A DNA stretch of 64,000 bases, taken from NCBI RefSeq assembly GCF_005222915.1, contig NZ_STFX01000024.1, positions 100,580 through 164,579 on the forward strand. The letters are read 5' to 3'. Source of the stretch: Rhizobium sp. FKL33. Its GTDB lineage: Bacteria > Pseudomonadota > Alphaproteobacteria > Rhizobiales > Rhizobiaceae. The first letter of the stretch is position 1, and each line of letters opens with the position of its first letter. Below are positions 45,741 through 53,876 of the stretch, in pieces. Under the pieces are notes generated by a model, which was not told the origin of the DNA, ran no database searches, and saw only the letters and a list, made by a program, of their open reading frames with translations. The position numbers and the translations under genes were made by a program.

Positions 45741-46637
45741 CTACCCCTCCCCCAACAGCCAATCCTTCAACAGGCGCGCCGCTTCGCGCTCACCGGCCCC
45801 GAAGGCGGACACAAGATAGAAGCCCTCGCGGGGGACGACTTGATCGGTGGTCGCCGCCACCAGGCGTCCTTCGCGCATCAACCCGCCGGTGATCGATTCC
45901 CAGCCCAGCATCACGCCCTGCCCGTCGAGCGCGGCTTGAGTGGCCTGGACGTAATTGGTGAACTGGCGACCCGAGGACAATGGCTCGGGCAGGCCGCGCT
46001 GTTTTAGGAAAGCCGGCCAGCCGAGCCAGGTCGGATCCTCGGCGCGGACATGGATGAGCGGGGCGCGATCGAGCCGGATCGAATCGCCACCCGCCTCGTC
46101 GATCAGGCGGGATAAGAAGGCCGGGCTGCAGACCGGCGTCACGCGCTCGGGAAACAGAAGCTCCACCAACCCGTCGCCCCATTGCCCCAGACCGTAGCGA
46201 ATGGCGAGATCGATGCTCGGCGTCAGCCGCGGCGCGCCTTGCGGCGTGGTCATGACATTGACGGCGACATGCGGATGCAGCGCAGAAAACCGGGCGAGAC
46301 GCGGCATCAGCCAATAGGTGGCGACGCCGACCGAACAGGCGATGGTGACCGCATGGCCCGCCGCCTCCAACCCGCGGATCTGCTCGACGGCGTCGGCGAT
46401 GCGGCCGAGGCCGTCGACGACCGCAGCTTCCAGGATTTCCCCGGCCCGGGTTCGCGCGGCGGGCCGCGTGCGCCGATCGAGAAGGCGGGCGCCGACATGA
46501 TCCTCCAATTGCCGCAGAGCCTGGCTGATCGCGGGCTGGGTGACGTTGAGTTCGTGCGCGGCGGCGCGCACGCCGCCGGTGCGTAGCACGGCCTCGAACA
46601 CGCTGAGAAGACGTAAAGGGGGGAGGTTTTTCGCCAA
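45741..46637 (-). CDS. LysR-family regulator (GcvA-like)
   Basis: A 298-residue LTTR. The N-terminal helix-turn-helix is FEAVLRTGGVRAAAHELNVTQPAISQALRQLE (about 14-45). The effector domain starts with VTIACSVGVATYWLMPRLARF and has DLAIRYGLGQW, which places it near GcvA-type regulators. It is divergent from the betaine-hydroxylase-like gene and probably controls it. The effector may be that enzyme's substrate or product. Confidence 0.88.
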   Translation of the reverse strand: MAKNLPPLRLLSVFEAVLRTGGVRAAAHELNVTQPAISQALRQLEDHVGARLLDRRTRPAARTRAGEILEAAVVDGLGRIADAVEQIRGLEAAGHAVTIACSVGVATYWLMPRLARFSALHPHVAVNVMTTPQGAPRLTPSIDLAIRYGLGQWGDGLVELLFPERVTPVCSPAFLSRLIDEAGGDSIRLDRAPLIHVRAEDPTWLGWPAFLKQRGLPEPLSSGRQFTNYVQATQAALDGQGVMLGWESITGGLMREGRLVAATTDQVVPREGFYLVSAFGAGEREAARLLKDWLLGEG

Positions 46638-46652
46638 GAGTATAACCGTACG

Positions 46653-46668
46653 CTTATCTTATGATTAG
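46653..46668. promoter_or_regulatory. Possible LysR-type operator
   Basis: CTTATC-TTAT-GATTAG is an inverted repeat with one mismatch, in the 146-base divergent region and 15-31 bases from the LysR start. The CTAAT-like half resembles GcvA-type sites. Short and AT-rich, so chance is possible. Confidence 0.3.
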
Positions 46669-46783
46669 AGCTTCCGCGCTTCCAGAAGACGCCCATGCTT
46701 GCTAAAAATCAAGCCGCAAGCCGCTCCCAAGGCTCAAGAAAACATCAGACGCAAGTTAATTCCAGAGGATAGGATAATACCAG

Positions 46784-47917
46784 ATGGACGCTCATCTCAG
46801 CCATAGCGTGAGCCTGACCGCGACAGGCGTAAACGTGCCGATGCTCGATGGCACGGTGGCCTATTTCAACAATTACTGGCTGCGCGACAATTGCCCGACC
46901 TCGTTCGACAGCCAGACGCGCGAACGCACCTTCGACATTTTCCACGAAGCCGACGCGCCGAAGCCCGCCAAGGCGACCATCCAGGACGAAGCGCTGGTGA
47001 TCGAATGGGCCGGGTCCGGCCATGTGTCGCGGCATGCGCTGTCTTTCCTCGCGCTCTACGCCAAGGGCGAGAAGCGTCATGACCCCGCCGACCTGCCGCG
47101 CCGCGCCTGGTATTCGGACCACTATCCCGCCATCGCCCGCTTCTCGCAGCCGGCGCTGAAGGCAGACAAGGCCCTCGTGGCCCAATGGATCGAGGCGATG
47201 CTGGTGGAAGGCGTCGCGATCATTACCGATATGCCCGACAGCAATGAAGGCCTCGATGATCTCGTCAAGCTGATGGGCCATGTGCGTCCGACCTTCTTCG
47301 GCGAATATTTCGACGTGCGCACCCATATCAAGCCGACAAACCTCGCCTACACCGCCAAGGCGCTCGAAATGCACACCGATACGCCGGCTGAAGACGAAGC
47401 GCCGGGCGTGCAGTTCCTGCATTGCCGCGCCAATTCCGTCTCCGGCGGCCAGAACCTGTTTCTCGACGGCGTGGCTGTCGCCAACGACCTTAAGAAGGAA
47501 TTTCCGGAAGATTTCGCGCTGCTGTCGGGCACCGACATTCCCTATTACTGCGAGCACGACCATTACGACATGCGCTCGCGCCAGCGGGTGATCGAGCTCG
47601 ACCAGCATGGCGAGGTTTCGGGCGTGACCATCAGCCAGCATATGGCCGACATTTTCGACCTGCCGCAGGACTTCCTCGACACTTACTACCCGGCCTTCTG
47701 CCGCTTCGGCCGCATGCTGCAGTCGGACAAATATCTGATGCGCTTCCGTCTCGAAGCCACCGAATGCATCGTGTTCGACAATCACCGCATCGTACATGGC
47801 CGCTCGGCCTATTCGGCCACCGAAGGCGACCGTTATCTGCGCGGCTGCTACGCCGATCGCGGCGAAATGCGCTCGACCTATCGCGCGCTGGTGTCGGAAG
47901 GCCGGTTCAAGGGCTGA
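46784..47917 (+). CDS. Gamma-butyrobetaine-hydroxylase-like dioxygenase
   Basis: A 377-residue Fe(II)/2-oxoglutarate dioxygenase. An N-terminal DUF971-like zinc domain (about 10-95, with NNYWLRDNCPTSFD) precedes the TauD/jelly-roll domain (about 125-375). The iron ligands are H and D in ALEMHTDTP and the distal His in DNHRIVHGRSAY; the 2OG arginine is in DRYLRGCYAD. This layout is that of gamma-butyrobetaine dioxygenase, which makes carnitine, and of trimethyllysine dioxygenase. The exact substrate is inferred only. Its stop abuts the stop of the next, convergent gene. Confidence 0.85.
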   Translation: MDAHLSHSVSLTATGVNVPMLDGTVAYFNNYWLRDNCPTSFDSQTRERTFDIFHEADAPKPAKATIQDEALVIEWAGSGHVSRHALSFLALYAKGEKRHDPADLPRRAWYSDHYPAIARFSQPALKADKALVAQWIEAMLVEGVAIITDMPDSNEGLDDLVKLMGHVRPTFFGEYFDVRTHIKPTNLAYTAKALEMHTDTPAEDEAPGVQFLHCRANSVSGGQNLFLDGVAVANDLKKEFPEDFALLSGTDIPYYCEHDHYDMRSRQRVIELDQHGEVSGVTISQHMADIFDLPQDFLDTYYPAFCRFGRMLQSDKYLMRFRLEATECIVFDNHRIVHGRSAYSATEGDRYLRGCYADRGEMRSTYRALVSEGRFKG

Positions 47918-48880
47918 TCAGCCCTTCGGATCTCCGAACGCCGCCGCTTCGAAATTCCAGCCGGCGGCGCGGTTGCGGATGCGCCGGAACGCCGGCGACA
48001 GATCAGACAGCGCCCGGTCCCATTCAGGATCGGGCGTTTGGCTTTGCGCCAGCCGGAAAAAGATCGGCGTCAGCGCGGCGAGCGCGAAGGGATCGAAGAA
48101 GGCGCTCTTGATCGACCAGGCGAACAGGATGGCGCCCAGAAGCGACCAGCCCGACACGCTGTCCGGAAAGGACGAAAACAGCCCGCCCATCGGCGGAAGA
48201 AGGATCAGCAGGACGATCAACGAGGCCGTCCAGGTCGCAGCCGACGCCGCCAATCCGTTGACAACAAGTCGGCGGGAATTCTGACCGTACAAAACCAGCC
48301 CCTGTCGCGCCGCCTGCCAGGGATTGGCGGCGCGCAGATGCACGACATAGGCGTAGACCAGATCGACGATCGGCGTCATGGCGAGCGAGATCAGCCAGGT
48401 CAGCATCGCCGCCAGCCCCTCCATGCCGCGCATGGTGATGAACAGACGCACGCCGCCGATGAGACCGGGGATGGCGCCGGCGGCAGCGCGGATCTGCGGA
48501 TCCATCTCCGCAAGCAGCGCCGGCCCGGCGAACCGATCCGCCACCAGCGCCTGGGCTTCGGCAACCTGATCCTCCCCCTCCGCCAGGGGAGCCTCGCCCA
48601 GGCTTTCCGAGAAGGCCGCAGCATGTGCGAGGCCAATCGCGAGCCGCACGCGCCAACGGATTCGACTGAGCAGAAAGGTTGCCCCCCAAAGCCCCATCAA
48701 CCCGCCCCAGGCGCCGAACAGGCTGCCGCTCCCGGCGACGCTTTCGAGAAGCCAGGCGCCGAGGACTAGACCCAACAGACCGGCGAGCGCGGCCGCAAAA
48801 CCGGCGGCGAGCCGGAGAAACAGGAATGGCCAGGCGCGGCTGTAGATCGCCCAGGCGCGCTCGGTGGAGATCTCCAGCAT
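47918..48880 (-). CDS. Multi-pass membrane protein, unknown function
   Basis: A 320-residue protein with about six hydrophobic helices in two blocks (about 17-75 and 140-265) and a soluble tail ending RAAGWNFEAAAFGDPKG. An acidic loop (about 92-115) separates the first helices. I recognise no family with certainty; part of the layout resembles uncharacterised rhizobial integral membrane proteins. It is only about 20 bases downstream of the sulfotransferase operon on the same strand, reading away from it. Confidence 0.7.
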   Translation of the reverse strand: MLEISTERAWAIYSRAWPFLFLRLAAGFAAALAGLLGLVLGAWLLESVAGSGSLFGAWGGLMGLWGATFLLSRIRWRVRLAIGLAHAAAFSESLGEAPLAEGEDQVAEAQALVADRFAGPALLAEMDPQIRAAAGAIPGLIGGVRLFITMRGMEGLAAMLTWLISLAMTPIVDLVYAYVVHLRAANPWQAARQGLVLYGQNSRRLVVNGLAASAATWTASLIVLLILLPPMGGLFSSFPDSVSGWSLLGAILFAWSIKSAFFDPFALAALTPIFFRLAQSQTPDPEWDRALSDLSPAFRRIRNRAAGWNFEAAAFGDPKG

Positions 48881-48901
48881 CCCGCTCGGCCTCCCCCTGT
48901 T

Positions 48902-49984
48902 TCAATCAGACGCTGATGCGCCGCGCGAAGGCGCGCAAGATCGCAGCAATGCGGCTCCGGCCCCAGCGGAACGGCTGGCGCGCAAGTTTCTGCTTCGAGG
49001 CATCGACCGCGCCCGGATTTCAGGAAGACTTTCGAAACAGGCGACATCGTAGCTGAACGCCTCGATGTCAGGACCATCAAAAAGCGCTTGGCGCGGCGAG
49101 GGAGGAGCAATCACACCCTCAAGCGCCTGTCGCGCGTGTTCGTCGAGGGCGGCGAACCAGGGGGCCTTCCTTTCGAAACGCAAGAGACTGCGGCTGTCAG
49201 CGCCGATACGCGCGACCGTGTCCACGATTAGGGCCAGATCGTTCTCGTCATGAGATCGCAGGAAGCGTCGCCAGTAAAGGATATCGCGCTTGCCCACCTC
49301 AGCGCCGCCCGCTTTCGTGAGAATGCGCAGGTAATCATAAATTTCTAGCGGATGGCGCTCATTGCGCACGGTGCCGGTCGCAGGCTCCACGCCATCGACC
49401 TTCAAAATATCAGAACAAAAGGCGACGAAGATATCGCCCTTGTTCTTCCGGATTTGTTCGAAATCCAGAACCGTGACCGTGAGGCGCGGTTCGGCGAGCA
49501 CCGGACCGAGTTCGACAAGACAGTTCAGCGCCGCCGACGCCAAAGGCGCCGCCAGTTGTCGCTCCGAATAAGCGACGAGAGAGTGCGTCTTGCCGCCCTT
49601 GACCGTTTCGCTCCAAAGCGAACACATCCGCGACACGGGATCCCGCAGGACATAGGCGATGCGGATTTCTTCCTGACCGAACAGCGCGCCAAGCGCCAAA
49701 AAATCCGCCGGCAGCCAACGATGAAAGCTTTCCGTCGAGATGAGGATGTTTGCCTTGTGCGCGGCGGCTCGGCGTCCGGCCTTGCGAATGGCGTCCGCCA
49801 TCGGGCCTATGCCGGAGCGAATTTCGTCCAGCGCGGAGCCAATCTCGTGATGGGCGTTGCGAACCTTCAGCGACAGAACCGGATAGAGCCAACCTTGTTT
49901 CCAGAGCTTGCCGCGGTTGCGATAGAAATTGGCCTGAAGATAGGTCGAAGCGGTCTTTCGCGGTCCGACATGGATGATCAGCAT
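48902..49984 (-). CDS. Sulfotransferase-family protein 1 (C-terminus may be frameshifted)
   Basis: A 360-residue protein with the PAPS 5'-phosphosulfate loop as HVGPRKTASTYLQ (5-17) and the 3'-phosphate motif YVLRDPVSRM (111-120). It is a paralogue of the gene immediately upstream (49988-51076). The acceptor is unknown; candidates are cell-surface glycans. The last 35 codons read as Arg/Ser/Ala-rich low-complexity with low GC3. The -1/+1 alternative frame ends at 48906 with a natural-looking basic amphipathic tail (ARQPFRWGRSRIAAILRAF), so a one-base indel near 48990-49020 is likely. Confidence 0.8.
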   Translation of the reverse strand: MLIIHVGPRKTASTYLQANFYRNRGKLWKQGWLYPVLSLKVRNAHHEIGSALDEIRSGIGPMADAIRKAGRRAAAHKANILISTESFHRWLPADFLALGALFGQEEIRIAYVLRDPVSRMCSLWSETVKGGKTHSLVAYSERQLAAPLASAALNCLVELGPVLAEPRLTVTVLDFEQIRKNKGDIFVAFCSDILKVDGVEPATGTVRNERHPLEIYDYLRILTKAGGAEVGKRDILYWRRFLRSHDENDLALIVDTVARIGADSRSLLRFERKAPWFAALDEHARQALEGVIAPPSPRQALFDGPDIEAFSYDVACFESLPEIRARSMPRSRNLRASRSAGAGAALLRSCAPSRGASASD

Positions 49985-49987
49985 AGG

Positions 49988-51076
49988 TCAGCCCCGGACA
50001 CGCTTGACGAGACGCCGCCAGCCGATCAGCAGGCTGCGTGCGGAGTTGGCCAAAAGCACGCGTGGGCCTCGCGGCCGAAAGACATGGCTCATGTCGTCGA
50101 GCAGGGTAGTCACGGCCGGATCGGCCAAAAGACGGTTCTGCCGATAGAAGGCGCAGTCCTGCACGCCGTCGAGAAACAGCTTTTCGCTTTCCGGCTGCGG
50201 GACCATGCGCATGCGGTGTCCGGCAAGCAATTGCCGTTCGGCGCGCCGGATGACCGGATGCCCCCGGCGGACGTCGATACTCGCGCGCGCATCCGGCACG
50301 GCGGAGACCTTGGCGATGATGTCGCGGCGCACGCCCTCATCAAGGAAATGATGAAACATACGGCCGATATTGACGTCGGAAAAGGATCTCCAGTCTCCAG
50401 CCCGGATCAGCATCAACCGCATGAATTCGGCAAGCTCCAGGGGCAGCCGCTCATTGCTGGTCGAGCCTTCTTCAACATGCGGCAGCGGCGCGAGTCCCAG
50501 GATATCCGCCACAAAGACATCGAATATATCGAGATTGCGGCGTCGAATCTCGTCATAGACGAGCAAGGTCAGGCTGGAGCCCGTAATCCTGGCGAGTTGC
50601 CGAACCTCGATCATGGGATTGAGAATGCGCGACTTCTTGCCCGCCTTGAAATGCTGTTTTCGAAAGGCGGGAAACGACCGCTTCTGGCCGGTCTTGATCT
50701 GCTGCGCCCAGAAGGAATACAGCAACGACGCGGGATCGCGCAGGCAATAGACGATGCGCATCTCCTGACCCACGAGATCGCGCAGCCGGGCGATATGGGC
50801 GGGTTTCCAGTTGCGAAACCCTTCCGAAGACAGCAGCAGATTCAATCCCTGTGAGCGCGCACGTTCGGCAATGCGGCGGATTTCTGCGACCTTGGCCGAC
50901 GCGTCGTCGAGAATCTCGTCAGCATTGTCGGATAGGTCGTGATGGGCCACGCGCACGCGCTCACCCGTCTGGGGATAGAACCAGCCCGCGTCTTCGAGAG
51001 CGCGGGCGTTGGCATGGAAATTGTGCTGCAGCCAGGTCGTCGCGGTCTTGTGCGGACCGACATGCAGCACAAACAT
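49988..51076 (-). CDS. Sulfotransferase-family protein 2
   Basis: A 362-residue protein with 5'-PSB loop HVGPHKTATTWLQ (5-17) and 3'-PB motif YCLRDPASLLYS (about 110-121). Family resemblance to its neighbour runs along the full length (AHHDLSDNADEI against AHHEIGSALDEI). The basic C-terminus (ARSLLIGWRRLVKRVRG) may contact membrane. Its ATG overlaps the ribB stop (TGATG), so it is translationally coupled to ribB. Three bases separate it from sulfotransferase 1. Soluble, PAPS-dependent; acceptor unknown. Confidence 0.85.
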   Translation of the reverse strand: MFVLHVGPHKTATTWLQHNFHANARALEDAGWFYPQTGERVRVAHHDLSDNADEILDDASAKVAEIRRIAERARSQGLNLLLSSEGFRNWKPAHIARLRDLVGQEMRIVYCLRDPASLLYSFWAQQIKTGQKRSFPAFRKQHFKAGKKSRILNPMIEVRQLARITGSSLTLLVYDEIRRRNLDIFDVFVADILGLAPLPHVEEGSTSNERLPLELAEFMRLMLIRAGDWRSFSDVNIGRMFHHFLDEGVRRDIIAKVSAVPDARASIDVRRGHPVIRRAERQLLAGHRMRMVPQPESEKLFLDGVQDCAFYRQNRLLADPAVTTLLDDMSHVFRPRGPRVLLANSARSLLIGWRRLVKRVRG

Positions 51077-52176
51077 CAGGTGAGCTCCGTCCGCGCGATC
51101 TTGATGCCGAAGCCCTCAAGCCCGACATAATGGCGCTCGCGCGACGCCATCAACTGGATCGAGCTGATGCCGAGATCCTTGAGGATCTGCGCGCCCAAAC
51201 CGATTTCCAGCCATTCGCTGTCGCGGGCCTGGGCTTGTTCATGGCCTTCCCGGCCATGGCCGAGTTTGCGATTGTGTTCGGAGGCGCCGACGCCGACCGA
51301 CCCTTCGCGCAGGTAGACGATCACCCCGCGTTTGGCGATCGCGATCTTCTCCATGAACTTGCGCACGGGGCGCGCGGCGCTGAACACGTCGCCGGCGACA
51401 TTTTCGGTGTGCAGGCGCACCAGCACGTCCTCGCCGTCGCGGATGTCGCCGAAGACGATGGCGAGATGCTGCATCGGATCCCAGGGCAGCGTGAAGGTGT
51501 GCGCCTTGGCGATGCCGAATTCCGTCTCCACGTCGAAGCTCGCCACGCGTTCGACCAGCGTTTCCTTGCGTTGCCGATAGGCGATGAGATCAGCAACGGA
51601 GACCTGCTTCAGGCCATTCTGTTCGGCAAACGACGCCACCTGCGGGCCGCGCATGACCGTGCCGTCGTCATTGACGAGTTCGCAGATCACGCCGATCGGC
51701 GGCAGGCTAGCGAGCTTGCAGAGGTCGACGGCGGCTTCGGTGTGGCCGGAGCGCATAAGCACGCCGCCCTCGCGCGCCACCAGCGGAAAGATATGGCCGG
51801 GACGGACGAAATCGAAGGCGGAGGCGTTGGGATTGGCGAGATTGCGCACCGTCAGCGTGCGGTCATCGGCCGAAATGCCTGTCGTCGTGCCATGTTTGAA
51901 ATCGACGGAAACGGTGAAGGCCGTGGTGTGGGCGCTGTCGTTTTCCGCCACCATCGCGTTGAGGTTCAGGCGCTTGGCTTCCTCGCGCGGCATCGGCGTG
52001 CAGACGATGCCCGAGGTATGCCGCACGATGAAGGCCATCTTCTCAGGAGTGCAGTGGACGGCGGCGACGATCAGGTCGCCTTCATTCTCGCGGTCGTCGT
52101 CATCGGTGACGACGACGATTTCTCCCTTTTCGAAGGCGCGGATCGCGTCGACGACGCGCTTCTGGTCATAGGCCAT
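51076..52176 (-). CDS. ribB: 3,4-dihydroxy-2-butanone 4-phosphate synthase with degenerate GCHII-like domain
   Basis: A 366-residue riboflavin-pathway enzyme. The N-terminal DHBP synthase domain (about 1-205) keeps VVVTDDDDRENEGDL (metal site), SGIVCTPM, HTTAFTVSVD and RSGHTEAAVDLCKLA. The C-terminal domain (about 210-360) follows the GTP cyclohydrolase II fold, but where GCHII has its three zinc cysteines this reads RLHTENVAGDVFSAARPV with none. Only the RibB step is therefore supported. It follows aroC by 10 bases and overlaps the sulfotransferase start. Confidence 0.93.
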   Translation of the reverse strand: MAYDQKRVVDAIRAFEKGEIVVVTDDDDRENEGDLIVAAVHCTPEKMAFIVRHTSGIVCTPMPREEAKRLNLNAMVAENDSAHTTAFTVSVDFKHGTTTGISADDRTLTVRNLANPNASAFDFVRPGHIFPLVAREGGVLMRSGHTEAAVDLCKLASLPPIGVICELVNDDGTVMRGPQVASFAEQNGLKQVSVADLIAYRQRKETLVERVASFDVETEFGIAKAHTFTLPWDPMQHLAIVFGDIRDGEDVLVRLHTENVAGDVFSAARPVRKFMEKIAIAKRGVIVYLREGSVGVGASEHNRKLGHGREGHEQAQARDSEWLEIGLGAQILKDLGISSIQLMASRERHYVGLEGFGIKIARTELT

Positions 52177-52186
52177 TGGATACTCC

Positions 52187-53284
52187 CTATTTCAAACGGC
52201 CCGTCTGGCCCCTGTCCCGCAGATAATGATCGGCAATCGCGCAAGCCAGCATCGCCTCGCCGACAGGCACCGCCCTGATTCCGACGCAGGGATCGTGACG
52301 ACCCTTGGTGCGGACATTGACCTCGCGTCCTTCGGCGTCGATGGAGGCGCGCTCGGTGAGGATCGAGGAGGTCGGCTTGACGGCGAAACGCGCCACAATC
52401 GGCTCGCCGGTGGAGATGCCGCCCAGCACCCCGCCGGCGTTGTTGGACAGGAAGACCGGCTTGCCATCCGGCCCGATGCGCATCTCGTCGGCGTTTTCCT
52501 CGCCGGTGATTTCGGCCGCAGCGAAACCGTTGCCGATTTCCACGCCCTTGACGGCGTTGATCGACATCAGCAGCGAGGCGATGTCCTGATCGAGCTTGCC
52601 ATAGATCGGCGCGCCGATGCCGGCCGGCACATTTTCCGCGACGACCTCGATCACGGCCCCGATGGAGGAGCCCTTCTTGCGAATGTCGGAGAGATAGTCT
52701 TCCCAGACCGGGACCATGGCGGGGTCGGGGCAGAAGAAAGGGTTGCGATCGACTTCGGCCCAATCCCAATTGGCGCGGTCGATCTTATGGACGCCGATCT
52801 GCACCAGCGCGCCGCGAACGGTGACGCCCGGAACCACTTTGCGGGCGAGGCCGCCTGCGGCGACGCGGGCGGCGGTTTCACGGGCTGAAGAGCGGCCGCC
52901 GCCGCGATAGTCGCGGATGCCGTATTTGACGTCATAGGCGTAATCGGCATGGCCGGGACGATATTGCCGGGCGATTTCGCCGTAATCCTTGGAGCGCTGG
53001 TCGGTGTTCTCGATCAGCAGCGAAATCGGCGTGCCGGTGGTCACATAGGTCTCGCCGTCAGCCTCGGGCATCACGCCCGAGAGAACCTTGACCAGATCCT
53101 CCTCGCGGCGCTGGGTGACGAAGCTCGACTGGCCGGGTTTGCGCTTGTCCATCCAGTGCTGGAGTTCGGCGAGCGTGAAGCGGATGCCGGGCGGGCAGCC
53201 GTCGACGACGCAGCCGAGCGCCGGTCCGTGGCTCTCCCCCCAGGTGGTGACGCGAAACAGATGGCCGAAAGTGTTGTGCGACAT
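52187..53284 (-). CDS. aroC: Chorismate synthase
   Basis: A 365-residue FMN-dependent enzyme that makes chorismate from EPSP, the last shikimate-pathway step. Signatures are [21 protein letters not shown] at the start, [32 protein letters not shown] and [17 protein letters not shown] 53284 fits the universal MSxNTFG start. It is first in a minus-strand run aroC-ribB-sulfotransferases. Confidence 0.97.
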   Translation of the reverse strand: MSHNTFGHLFRVTTWGESHGPALGCVVDGCPPGIRFTLAELQHWMDKRKPGQSSFVTQRREEDLVKVLSGVMPEADGETYVTTGTPISLLIENTDQRSKDYGEIARQYRPGHADYAYDVKYGIRDYRGGGRSSARETAARVAAGGLARKVVPGVTVRGALVQIGVHKIDRANWDWAEVDRNPFFCPDPAMVPVWEDYLSDIRKKGSSIGAVIEVVAENVPAGIGAPIYGKLDQDIASLLMSINAVKGVEIGNGFAAAEITGEENADEMRIGPDGKPVFLSNNAGGVLGGISTGEPIVARFAVKPTSSILTERASIDAEGREVNVRTKGRHDPCVGIRAVPVGEAMLACAIADHYLRDRGQTGRLK

Positions 53285-53545
53285 GAACTGACTTTTCCGA
53301 TCGAGACGGCCGCCCGCCTGAACGGCGCCGGGGGCACACATAGAGCCTCATTCGGCAAATTTGAAGCCTTTTTGACGCCTTGAACCGGTAAATCGGCAGA
53401 AGCACCCAGAAGCGCCGGCTTGCATCCGCAGCCCTACATGCTAACCCTTTCTCCCAGGAAAATTCAAATCAAGGAAAATTTTCGCCACATTCTCGGGAGA
53501 CACGGGATGTATGTTTTGCTGAAGACCATATTCGTGGGGACGAAC

Positions 53546-53806
53546 ATGCGCATTCTGATCGCCATGTTGATGGGAGCGGCCTTCTTTTTGTTTCCGCAGC
53601 CGGGCTCGGCCGAAAGCGCCGATGTGGAGGCTGTGATCGACAGCGTCGACGAAAACGAGCTGACGCTGAAGCTCGGCGACGGCAAGACTTATGTCGCGCC
53701 GGAGGAATTCAATTTCGACGGTCTGAAAAAAGGCGTGAAAGTCGTGGTCTTCTACACCGAGACCGACGGCAAGCGCGTGATCAACGATCTTCAGATCGTC
53801 CAGTGA
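53546..53806 (+). CDS. Small exported DUF1344 protein, second copy
   Basis: An 86-residue protein with a signal peptide (MRILIAMLMGAAFFLFP, cleavage near GSA/E24) and a domain matching that of the gene at 3533-3793: V.AVIDSVDENELTLKLGDG.TY..P.EFNFDGLKKGVKVVV.Y. I prefer ATG 53546 (GGGGA 5 bases upstream) because it gives exactly the paralogue's start MRIL and length. ATG 53507, with GGGAGA, is a real alternative that would lengthen the signal segment. Its own terminator follows. No function is known for the family. Confidence 0.8.
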   Translation: MRILIAMLMGAAFFLFPQPGSAESADVEAVIDSVDENELTLKLGDGKTYVAPEEFNFDGLKKGVKVVVFYTETDGKRVINDLQIVQ

Positions 53807-53831
53807 CAGTTTCAATCTTCAATTAACGGCT

Positions 53832-53865
53832 GAGCGATAAGGCTAGGGCAATCGCTCTCTTTTTT
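53832..53865 (+). terminator. Rho-independent terminator of the second DUF1344 gene
   Basis: Stem GAGCGAT/ATCGCTC (53832-53838 and 53851-53857) followed by TCTTTTTT, 25 bases after the stop. Confidence 0.8.
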
Positions 53866-53876
53866 ATGGACCGCTC

